Assembly (NCBI RefSeq): GCF_039541575.1
Contig: NZ_BAABGM010000003.1
Location: 62,001-126,000 of the forward strand
DNA: 64,000 nucleotides
Reading direction: 5' to 3'
From: Fodinibacter luteus
Lineage (GTDB): Bacteria > Actinomycetota > Actinomycetes > Actinomycetales > Dermatophilaceae
Below the pieces are notes generated by a model that saw nothing but the letters and a program-made list of their open reading frames with translations, searched no databases and was not told where the DNA came from. The translations under genes were made by a program, and so were the position numbers. Below are positions 48,757-55,620 of this stretch, piece by piece (positions within the stretch are counted from its first letter, which is position 1; every line of letters begins with the position of its first letter).

Positions 48757-50261
48757 CGGACCACCGTACGGGGTCGCCGTGGGACGGGTCGGGCCGGGCC
48801 GGCGTACTCCTGCACCCGCTGCGCCGCGAGCCGGCCGCTCACGAGAACCATGGGGATGCCGACGCCAGGCTGGGTGCCCGAGCCGGCGAAGAACAGGCCG
48901 GGCACGCGGCGGTCGACGTTCGAGGGGCGGAACGGCCCGGACTGCAGGAAGGTGTGCGCGAGGGCGAAGGGGGTGCCCAGGTGCATGCCCTGGGCCCGCC
49001 AGTCGTCGGGGCCGACGAAGAGCTCCTCGCGTACGTCGGTGGGGTAGCCCCCCGCCTCGAGGAAGGCGTGCAGGCGCTCGCGCATCGGCCCGGCCTCGCG
49101 GGACCAGTCGATGCCGGCGCCGGTGTGCGGCACCGGCTCGAGGACGTACATCGCCGTGGACCCCTCGGGCGCGGCCGTGGGGTCGGTGACCGACGGGACG
49201 GTGACGAGGCGCGACGGGTCGGGCATGAGCTCGCCGCGGTCGATGATCGCCTCGAACGCGCCGTCCCAGTCGGTGCCGAAGTGGATGTTGTGGTGGCGCA
49301 GGTGCGGCGCCGGCGTGCCGGACGCCCCGACGTGCCACACGACCGCGGACGGGGAGTACGCCCCGGTGCGGACGGTGCGCGGCGCCCGGACCCCGGGGAG
49401 CAGCCGGTCGTACACGATCGGGAGGTCGACGGTGGCGACGACGGCATCGGCCGCGAGGCGCTCCCCGTCGGCGGTGGCGACCCCCGCGACGGCGCCGTCA
49501 CCGCGCCGGAGGATCTGGCTCACCTCGACGCCGAGGTGGACGGTGGCGCCGGCGTCGGTGAGCGCCTGCGCCATCCCCCGCGGGACGGCGTGCATCCCGC
49601 CCTCGGGGTAGAACACGCCGCGCACGGTGTCCATGTAGGTGATGACGGCGAGCACGGCGCGCGCCCTGGCCGGGGCGATGCCAGCGTACAGCGCCTGGAA
49701 GCTGAAGATGCGGGTCAGCCGGTCGTCGGTGAAGAACGAGTCGACCGCCGGGCCGAGCGCGCCGAGCCCGCCGAGGCGCAGCAGCCGCAGGGCGGTGGCC
49801 GGCGAGCGGAGCAGGTCGAGGGGGGAGGAGTAGTTCGTGTCGATGAAGGTGTCGAACTCGACCTCGTGGAGCTGCTCGAGCCAGCGGAGGAAGCGGTCGA
49901 ACCCCGCCGCGTCGGCCTCGCCGATCGTGGTGCGGATCTCCTCGCGCAGCTCGCCCATGTCGGCGCGGATGTGCAGCTCGCTGCCGTCGGGGTAGACGGC
50001 CCGGTAGGCGGGGTCGAGGCGACGCATCGGGACGAGGGCCTCGGGGTCGCCGCCGACGGCACGGATCGGGTCGTGGAGCAGCTCGGGCATCGTCATGACG
50101 ACCGGGCCCGGGTCGAGCCGGAAGTCGCCGAGGCGGAGCAGACCGGCCCGACCGCCGACGACGTCCTCGCGCTCGAGGACGGTGACGTCGTGGCCGGCCG
50201 CTGTGAGGTGGCAGGCGGCGGCGAGGCCGGAGAGCCCGGCGCCGATGACGAGGACCCTCAC
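48753..50261 (-). CDS. crtI: Phytoene desaturase
   Basis: 502 aa from GTG 50261. FAD motif VLVIGAGLSGLAAACHLTA, GGRAG loop, and the C-terminal GLFFAGSGTQPGVGIPMVLV typical of CrtI. It desaturates phytoene to lycopene. Both ends overlap neighbours by 4 bases (GTGA with crtE, GTGA with crtB-idi), so the operon is tightly coupled in translation. All starts in this block are GTG. Confidence 0.93.
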   Translation of the reverse strand: MRVLVIGAGLSGLAAACHLTAAGHDVTVLEREDVVGGRAGLLRLGDFRLDPGPVVMTMPELLHDPIRAVGGDPEALVPMRRLDPAYRAVYPDGSELHIRADMGELREEIRTTIGEADAAGFDRFLRWLEQLHEVEFDTFIDTNYSSPLDLLRSPATALRLLRLGGLGALGPAVDSFFTDDRLTRIFSFQALYAGIAPARARAVLAVITYMDTVRGVFYPEGGMHAVPRGMAQALTDAGATVHLGVEVSQILRRGDGAVAGVATADGERLAADAVVATVDLPIVYDRLLPGVRAPRTVRTGAYSPSAVVWHVGASGTPAPHLRHHNIHFGTDWDGAFEAIIDRGELMPDPSRLVTVPSVTDPTAAPEGSTAMYVLEPVPHTGAGIDWSREAGPMRERLHAFLEAGGYPTDVREELFVGPDDWRAQGMHLGTPFALAHTFLQSGPFRPSNVDRRVPGLFFAGSGTQPGVGIPMVLVSGRLAAQRVQEYAGPARPVPRRPRTVVR

Positions 50262-51382
50262 GCGGACCGCCAGGCGATGGCGTCCGCGAGGCCGCGCAGC
50301 GCGGCATCCGCCGCGGGCTCGGGTGCCAGGTCGTCGAGGGCCCGGTGCGCGCGGTCGACGAGGCTGGCGACGGCCTGCTCGGCGCGCTCGCGGACCCCGG
50401 CGACGACCATGGCGTGCTGGAGCGCCTCGACCCCGGCGTCGTCGAGCTCGCCGGCGTCGCAGGCGGCGAGGAGTGGCCGGTCGCACTCGGGGAGCAGCTC
50501 GGCGGCCCAGCTGAGCAGCACCGTGGGCTTGCCGGCGCGCAGGTCGTCGCCGGCGGGCTTGCCGGTGCGGGCCGGGTCGCCCCAGACGCCGAGGACGTCG
50601 TCGCGCACCGCGAAGGCGTCGCCGACGAGGTCGCCCCACGTGAGCAGCCTGTGGACGACGTCTGCGTCGGCGCCGGCGACGAGCGCCCCGAGCTGGAGGG
50701 GTCGGGTGATGGTGTAGCGCCCGCTCTTCAGGCGTGCGATGCGGCGAGAGGTCGCGTGGTCGCGGCGGCGCCCGGCCGTGTGCGTGACGTCGAGCAGCTG
50801 GCCCTCGACGAGCTCGACCGCCATGAGCCGCCAGGCGGCCCGCACCGGCGCGGGGGTCGGGGCGACGAGCAGGCTCGCCTCGCTGAGGGCGAGGTCGGAG
50901 ACGAGGGTGGCGACGCTGTCGCCGAAGAGGCAGTCGTCGCCCAGGCCCTGCGCCTCGCGGTGGCGACCGGCCGCGACGACGTGGAGCGTCGGCCTGCCGC
51001 GCCGCGAGTCGGAGCGGTCCATGACGTCGTCCTGGATGAGGGCGAAAAGGTGGAGCAGCTCGAGGGCGGCGGCAACCCGGACGACGTGATGGTGGGTGCC
51101 GGCGTCGCCCCCCGCGACGACCCAGCCCCAGTGCGCGAGCATGGGGCGCAACCGCTTGCCGTGGTTGCGTGAGCGCTCGGCGAGCTCGCCGACGAGGTCG
51201 ACCCCGAGCGGGCCCGGGTCGTGCGCGGCCCGGCCCGGCGCGTCGGAGGCGGCCAGGTCGAGGGCCTCGGAGAGCTCGAGGAAGGTCGACTCGAGCAGCG
51301 CGTCGGCCTGTGTCAGGGTGCTCTCGACGGGCGCCGTGAGCCGGCAGGCGTCGAGGTCGATCGTGGTCACCTCGGCACTCAT
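50258..51382 (-). CDS. crtE: Geranylgeranyl diphosphate synthase
   Basis: 374 aa from ATG 51382 after GAGGAAGG. Polyprenyl synthase fold with FARM IQDDVMDRSDSRRGRP (Asp 118, 119, 122) and SARM-like VRDDVLGVWGD. The lysines/arginines GKRLRPML at 75-82 bind diphosphate. Makes GGPP for phytoene synthesis. First gene of the operon. Its upstream region, shared with the divergent FAD gene, holds a 14-bp dyad. Confidence 0.92.
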   Translation of the reverse strand: MSAEVTTIDLDACRLTAPVESTLTQADALLESTFLELSEALDLAASDAPGRAAHDPGPLGVDLVGELAERSRNHGKRLRPMLAHWGWVVAGGDAGTHHHVVRVAAALELLHLFALIQDDVMDRSDSRRGRPTLHVVAAGRHREAQGLGDDCLFGDSVATLVSDLALSEASLLVAPTPAPVRAAWRLMAVELVEGQLLDVTHTAGRRRDHATSRRIARLKSGRYTITRPLQLGALVAGADADVVHRLLTWGDLVGDAFAVRDDVLGVWGDPARTGKPAGDDLRAGKPTVLLSWAAELLPECDRPLLAACDAGELDDAGVEALQHAMVVAGVRERAEQAVASLVDRAHRALDDLAPEPAADAALRGLADAIAWRSA

Positions 51383-51461
51383 CGACGCACCTTCCTCCCG
51401 TCCTCGCTCGCGGCCCCGTCCGAAGCCAGACGCCGGTGTGGGGCAGAGCCTAGACAACGAA

Positions 51462-51475
51462 GGCGCCGATGCGCC
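51462..51475. promoter_or_regulatory. Dyad in the crtE / FAD-oxidoreductase intergenic region
   Basis: GGCGC-CGAT-GCGCC at 51462-51475 is a perfect 5-bp-arm inverted repeat about 80 bases upstream of crtE and 70 upstream of the divergent GTG. The surrounding bases are unusually AT-rich (ACAACGAAG and ATTCGACAAACACTGG). It is a candidate regulator site; carotenoid operons in actinobacteria can be light-controlled, but no LitR/CarH-type gene is near. Confidence 0.35.
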
Positions 51476-51544
51476 ATCCAACATTCGACAAACACTGGTC
51501 ATCCGAGATGGCTGCGGACCGGAGCCACGCGTAGGGTCGAGGCC

Positions 51545-52828
51545 GTGGACTGCGACGTCGTGGTGGTCGGGGCCGGGTTGGCCGGGCTTCGCTGTGCCCT
51601 GACGCTGGCGGAGGCCGGGCGCTCGGTTCTCGTGCTCGAGGCGGCCGACGCCGTGGGCGGGCGCCAGCGCACCGACGAGGTCGACGGCTTCCTCCTCGAC
51701 CGGGGCTTCCAGGTGCTCAACCCGGCGTACCCCGCCGTGCGGCGCTGGGTCGACCACGACGCGCTCGACCTGCGCAGCTTCGGTGCCGGGCTGCTCGTCC
51801 GCCGCGAGTCCGGACTCGCCGAGCTCACCCATCCCCTGCGGTCGCCGCGCGGCATCCCGAGGACGCTGCGCAGCGGCCTCCTCGCGCCCCGTGCGGTGCT
51901 CTCCCTCCTGCGTTGGGCGGGCCCGGCCCTCGTCGCCCCGCGGCGGGTCATCGCCGGGCCCGACCGCACGCTGCGCGCGGGGCTCGACCGCGCGGGAGTG
52001 CGCGGGCCGCTGCGCAGCGAGGTGCTCGAGCCGTTCCTCGCCGGCGTGCTGGCGGAGGACCGCGGCGACACCTCCGACGCCTTCGTGCGGCTCCTCGTGC
52101 GGATGTTCGCCCTCGGGCTGCCCGGGGTGCCGGCGCGCGGCATCCGCGCGCTGCCCGAGCAGCTCGCGGGGCGGGCGGCCGGGCCTGGCGTCGGGGTGCG
52201 GCTGGATGCGCCGGTGAGGGCGGTCGGGGCAGCGGTCGGGGCGGCCGGCGGAGTGGGCGTCGACCTCGCCGACGGCGGCCGCGTCACGGGTCGCGCCGTC
52301 GTCGTCGCCGTCGGGCCGGATGCCGTCGCGGGTCTTTTGCCGGTCCCCGTCCCGGCCACGAAGGGGCTGCGGACCTGGTGGTTCGCCGCACCCGAGGCGC
52401 CCACGACCTCGCCGATGCTCGCGGTCGACGGGCGCCGGCCCGGCCCGCTCGTCAACGCCGCCGTCGTGAGCAACGCCGCACCGTCGTACGCACCGCCGGG
52501 CCGGCACCTCGTGCAGGTGACCTGCCTGCTCGACCGCGCGTCGGCCGGGGCCCCCGGGTCGGCGGGCGCCGAGGCGGAGGCGGAGGTCCGCCGCCAGGCC
52601 GGCGAGGTGTTCGGGGCGTCCACGACGGGGTGGGAGCTCGTCCGCCGTGACGACGTCGAGCACGCCCTGCCCGCCCAGCCCCCGCCCCTGCGCACGGTGA
52701 GCGAGCCGCGGGTCTCACCCGGCGTGTACGTCGCCGGGGACCACCGCGACACGGCCTCGATCCAGGGCGCCCTCGTGTCGGGCCACCGAGTCGCCCGGGC
52801 GGTGCTCGCCGACCTCGCCGGGTCGTGA
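51545..52828 (+). CDS. FAD-dependent oxidoreductase, CrtI/amine-oxidase-like, divergent from crtE
   Basis: 427 aa from GTG 51545, with no Shine-Dalgarno, so it may be leaderless. FAD motif CDVVVVGAGLAGLRCALTLA, GGRQRTDEVDGFLLDRGFQV loop, and a C-terminal GVYVAGDHRDTASIQGALVS FAD-binding end. It resembles the CrtI-like/amine oxidase flavoproteins that accompany carotenoid clusters. It may act on the carotenoid pathway, but its product is not predictable. It is overlapped at its stop by a small coupled ORF. Confidence 0.85.
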   Translation: MDCDVVVVGAGLAGLRCALTLAEAGRSVLVLEAADAVGGRQRTDEVDGFLLDRGFQVLNPAYPAVRRWVDHDALDLRSFGAGLLVRRESGLAELTHPLRSPRGIPRTLRSGLLAPRAVLSLLRWAGPALVAPRRVIAGPDRTLRAGLDRAGVRGPLRSEVLEPFLAGVLAEDRGDTSDAFVRLLVRMFALGLPGVPARGIRALPEQLAGRAAGPGVGVRLDAPVRAVGAAVGAAGGVGVDLADGGRVTGRAVVVAVGPDAVAGLLPVPVPATKGLRTWWFAAPEAPTTSPMLAVDGRRPGPLVNAAVVSNAAPSYAPPGRHLVQVTCLLDRASAGAPGSAGAEAEAEVRRQAGEVFGASTTGWELVRRDDVEHALPAQPPPLRTVSEPRVSPGVYVAGDHRDTASIQGALVSGHRVARAVLADLAGS

Positions 52829-52950
52829 CGCCACGGCGGGTGGAGGACGACCCGCGCGCGCGGAGGGCGACCCGGTCGCGGAACGCGATGGTTGCCGCCC
52901 GGCGCGAGGCGCTGACCCGCCGGGGTCGCTCGGTCATCGAGCGACTCTGA
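52825..52950 (+). CDS. Small 41-residue basic ORF coupled to the FAD oxidoreductase
   Basis: A GTG at 52825 overlaps the FAD gene's TGA (GTGA) and opens 41 codons, very Arg-rich: it reads MTPRRVEDDPRARRATRSRN and ends MVAARREALTRRGRSVIERL. The tail resembles a TetR N-terminal helix but stops before the helix-turn-helix. It may be a small coupled protein, a TetR relic or chance. No similar small protein is known to me. Confidence 0.35.
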   Translation: MTPRRVEDDPRARRATRSRNAMVAARREALTRRGRSVIERL

Positions 52951-52970
52951 GCCCGGGGGCGGCGGCGCCC

Positions 52971-54107
52971 TCACCGTGGACGCACGGTGAGGACGATCCG
53001 CTCGGTCGCGCTGAGCGCGCCGTCCCGGACGAGCGCCACCCAGCCCCCACGTCGCAGCACGGTCTCGATGACCTCGTCGACCGCGTCGTCGATGACGTCG
53101 GGGTGCTCGAGGTCGTGGGCGGGGGTGATGAGGTCCCCGTCGCGGCTGACCCGGGCAGGGTAGAACAGCCCCTCCTCGACGGCGAGCATCTCGGGGCGCT
53201 CGGCACGCGAGGCGAGCCAGACGGCGGGCATGCCGGTGGCGACCGTGCCGGTCCTGCTCCGCCGGTCGAGCAGGGCGAGGGCCTCGCCCTCGCGGGAGCG
53301 GAGGTAGTCCTCGAGGACGGGGCGGATGAGCCGCGCGAGCGTCGGCAGCGGGGTTCGGGCATGGCTGCCCTGCACCGAGCCCGCGAGGCGTTGCAGGTTG
53401 GTGGAGATCCGGGTGAAGCGGGTCAGCGTCCGGCCGGCGCCGACGAGGACGAGGGGGGCGGGGTGGAGGCTGAGGTAGGTGCCGAGGGCGCGGTCGACGG
53501 TGCGGAGGAAGGTCTCCGTCCGGCGGTGCTCGTCGTGGCCCCTGGCGGGTCGTCCCTGCGGGCGCCCTCGGCCGCGGGGGGTGCGGTCCACGAGGGGGAA
53601 CGGACCCCCGAAGGGCGGGAGCAGGGTGTCACCGGTCCCGTCGAAGAGACGGGCCTCGCCCTCGGTGAGGACGAGGACGACGTGCCGGGGGGTGCGGTGG
53701 AGGGACCGCACGAGGTCGCGGGTGGCGAAGGTCGGGTCCACGACGGCTCGGTCGATGACGGGTTGCGGCAGGCCCCACGCGGACACGTGCCTGCTGCTGA
53801 CGTAGAGCGCGACCGCGGCCCGGGTGGGCCGCTCCTTGACGTCGTCGACGAGGTGCAGGAGGTCGTCCCGCAGGGAGGCGGCCACCGGCCCGCCGAACTC
53901 CCGGCGCAGCCGGCGGGTGGCGTCGTCGACGAGCTGCTCGAGGCGCGCGACGGCCGTCGTGGACATCGTGGGTGCGGTGTCCGTCGTGCACAGGACGGAG
54001 ATGGCCGGGTACTCCCGGACGGCTTGCAGGGCCAGGACCTCCGCGGCCGTGGGTAGCGGCAGCGGGGCGGCCCGGCGGGGGGCTGCGTCGATGGCGGTCG
54101 CGGTCAT
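52971..54107 (-). CDS. baeRF-family (AOC03_06830-like) ribosome hibernation factor
   Basis: 378 aa from ATG 54107 after AAGGAG. It has the bacterial archaeo-eukaryotic release-factor-like fold: YPAISVLCTTDTAPTMSTTA, LYVSSRHVSAWGLPQPVIDR, VVLVLTEGEARLFDG and a C-terminal sub-domain with VLTVRPR. This group is annotated as AOC03_06830 family ribosome hibernation factor (baeRF3/7-like). The GGQ-type motif of release factors is absent. It lies 48 bases after terC, and a C-rich (in RNA) tract sits between them. Function on ribosomes is known for family members, not for this protein. Confidence 0.65.
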   Translation of the reverse strand: MTATAIDAAPRRAAPLPLPTAAEVLALQAVREYPAISVLCTTDTAPTMSTTAVARLEQLVDDATRRLRREFGGPVAASLRDDLLHLVDDVKERPTRAAVALYVSSRHVSAWGLPQPVIDRAVVDPTFATRDLVRSLHRTPRHVVLVLTEGEARLFDGTGDTLLPPFGGPFPLVDRTPRGRGRPQGRPARGHDEHRRTETFLRTVDRALGTYLSLHPAPLVLVGAGRTLTRFTRISTNLQRLAGSVQGSHARTPLPTLARLIRPVLEDYLRSREGEALALLDRRSRTGTVATGMPAVWLASRAERPEMLAVEEGLFYPARVSRDGDLITPAHDLEHPDVIDDAVDEVIETVLRRGGWVALVRDGALSATERIVLTVRPR

Positions 54108-54122
54108 GGGGGGGCTCCTTGG

Positions 54123-54152
54123 TTGGGGTTGGGGTTGGGGCTGGGGCTGGGG
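54123..54152. repeat. (TTGGGG)n-like G-quadruplex tract between terC and the baeRF-like gene
   Basis: Five GGGG runs (54125, 54131, 54137, 54143, 54149) are separated by TT or CT. It lies 15 bases upstream of the baeRF start, in the 3' part of the terC message; the RNA strand is C-rich. Such a tract can form a G-quadruplex on the plus strand or an i-motif, and the repeat number is prone to change. Confidence 0.85.
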
Positions 54153-54155
54153 TTC

Positions 54156-55124
54156 TCAGAGGGTGCGGCCGGAGGTGGACGCGGTTTCCCTGCGGTCGGC
54201 GCCGCGGGTGGCCCACAGGCTGCTCGCGATGCTGACGGTCAGGGTCGCGACGATGACCCCGAGGGTGACCGGGATCGGGAGCTTGCCGACGGGGGTCTCG
54301 GAGAGGATGAGCTTCAGGCCCGCGAAGCCGAGCAGGAACGCCAGGCCGTAGTGGAGGTGGACGAACCGGGCGAGCAGGCCCGCGAGGCAGAAGTAGAGGG
54401 CGCGCAGACCGAGTACGGCGAAGGCGTTGGCCGCCCAGACGAGGAAGGTGGTCGTCGTGATGGCCAGGACGGCGGCGACGGAGTCGATGGCGAAGACGAG
54501 GTCGGTGGCCTCGACGGCGACGAGCGCGACGAAGAGCAGGGTGGCGGTGCGGCGCCCGTCGATCCGGACGAAGAACCGGTTGCCGTGGTACTCGGGCGTC
54601 GTCGGGATGACCCGGCGCACGAGGCGGACCATGATGTTGCGGTCGGGGTCGACGTCCGTGGAGTGCTTGAAGGCCATCTTCCAGCCGGTGTAGAGCAGCA
54701 GGGCGCCGAGCAGCACGGCGGTCCACGACAGCGTCTCGAGCAGGGCGACCCCGGCGAAGATGAAGACGAGCCGGAACACGAGCGCGCCGACGACGCCCCA
54801 GAACAGCACCTTGTGCTGGAAGGCAGGGGGGACGGCGAAGGCGGAGAAGATCATCGCGAAGATGAAGACGTTGTCGACCGAGAGCGCCTTCTCGATGAGG
54901 TAGCCGGCGTAGTACGTGCCGGCGACCTCGCCTCCCTGCCAGGCCCACAGGACCACACCGAAGCCCAGGCCGACGGCGATCCAGACCCCGCTCCAGACGG
55001 CCGCCTCGCGGAAGCCGATCTCGTGCCCGTCGCGGTGCATGAACAGGTCGATGGCCAGCATCACGACGATGGTGACGGTCAGGGCGGCCCAGGCCCACCA
55101 GGGCACGACGAACGCTTGCTCCAC
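54156..55124 (-). CDS. TerC-family membrane protein (manganese exporter-like)
   Basis: 322 aa from GTG 55124 after AAGGAG. About nine membrane helices. The GYLIEKALSVDNVFIFAMIF and VAVEATDLVFAIDSVAAVLA segments with conserved Asp/Glu residues in the membrane match TerC/Alx. Family members export manganese or handle metals released by tellurite stress. Its leader carries a yybP-ykoY-like element and an SD-sequestering hairpin, supporting a manganese role. The divergent gene is a winged-helix regulator; a baeRF-like gene follows on the same strand. Confidence 0.88.
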   Translation of the reverse strand: MEQAFVVPWWAWAALTVTIVVMLAIDLFMHRDGHEIGFREAAVWSGVWIAVGLGFGVVLWAWQGGEVAGTYYAGYLIEKALSVDNVFIFAMIFSAFAVPPAFQHKVLFWGVVGALVFRLVFIFAGVALLETLSWTAVLLGALLLYTGWKMAFKHSTDVDPDRNIMVRLVRRVIPTTPEYHGNRFFVRIDGRRTATLLFVALVAVEATDLVFAIDSVAAVLAITTTTFLVWAANAFAVLGLRALYFCLAGLLARFVHLHYGLAFLLGFAGLKLILSETPVGKLPIPVTLGVIVATLTVSIASSLWATRGADRRETASTSGRTL

Positions 55125-55132
55125 AGAGGTCT

Positions 55133-55248
55133 CCTTCGACGGCGTCGAAGGTCTCTCCCACCGCGGTCCTCGCGGACCACCGGTCGGCTGCGCCGGGTCG
55201 GGGACCGACCGAGGTGACGACGCGCCGTTCGAGGGATACTCCCCTTGT
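55133..55248 (-). promoter_or_regulatory. yybP-ykoY-like (manganese) riboswitch leader of terC
   Basis: Read as RNA on the minus strand, the leader starts with AAGGGGAGUAUCCC (55246-55233), contains CCGCGGUGGGAGAGACCUUC ending near 55147, and covers about 100 bases, the size and ends of the yybP-ykoY family (AAGGGGAGUA at the 5' end, GAGACCUU at the 3' end). CCUU of that 3' end can alternatively pair in CCUUCGAC-GCC-GUCGAAGG (55133-55151), whose right arm overlaps the AAGGAG ribosome site of terC. So the aptamer would free the SD when manganese is bound, an ON switch. Consensus made by eye; not folded by computer. Confidence 0.7.
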
Positions 55249-55256
55249 GCGACGTG

Positions 55257-55285
55257 AGATTAGTGAAATACTTGTCGTATGTCAA
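55257..55285 (-). promoter_or_regulatory. Consensus sigma-70 promoter of terC
   Basis: Minus-strand TTGACA (55280-55285), 17-base spacer, TAATCT (55257-55262): nearly ideal. It points to a start near 55250 just upstream of the riboswitch. The -35 overlaps the start codon of the divergent HTH gene, so the two genes' promoters are intertwined. Confidence 0.75.
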
Positions 55286-55620
55286 GCCACGACTGGACCT
55301 TCCTGTCGAACCACACCCACGTGCTGGTGTGCATCGCCCGGGACCCCTCGGCACGCATGCGGGAGATCGCCGGCCAGGTGGGGATCACCGAGCGGGCCGT
55401 GCAGCGGATCGTGGCGGACCTCGTCGAGGGTGGGTACCTCGTGCGCCACCGTGAGGGGCGCCGCAACACCTACGCGGTGCGGGCCGGACGTCCGCTGCGT
55501 CATCCGCTCGAGGGCGGCACCGACGTGCGGGCCCTGCTCGACGTCCTCAGTGAGCCGGTCGGCCGGGCCACCGCCCGCCGGGCTAGCGGCGGCCGAGCCC
55601 AGCGGCCCCCGGCACGGTGA
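55279..55620 (+). CDS. Winged-helix transcriptional regulator, probably leaderless
   Basis: 113 aa from ATG 55279. The HTH is MREIAGQVGITERAVQRIVADL, the wing GYLVRHREGRRNTYAV. It is MarR/IclR-like in shape without a ligand domain. There is no Shine-Dalgarno; AATACT six bases upstream at 55267-55272 and TTGTGC at 55245-55250 could give a transcript starting at the ATG. The promoter overlaps that of terC on the other strand, so it may control that gene. The end overlaps the convergent EEP nuclease by 38 bases. Confidence 0.75.
   Translation: MSSHDWTFLSNHTHVLVCIARDPSARMREIAGQVGITERAVQRIVADLVEGGYLVRHREGRRNTYAVRAGRPLRHPLEGGTDVRALLDVLSEPVGRATARRASGGRAQRPPAR

Noticed and set aside
54123..54152. 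Telomere-like TTGGGG repeats as a chromosome end
   Set aside because: They lie internally between two genes of one direction, with ordinary sequence on both sides.
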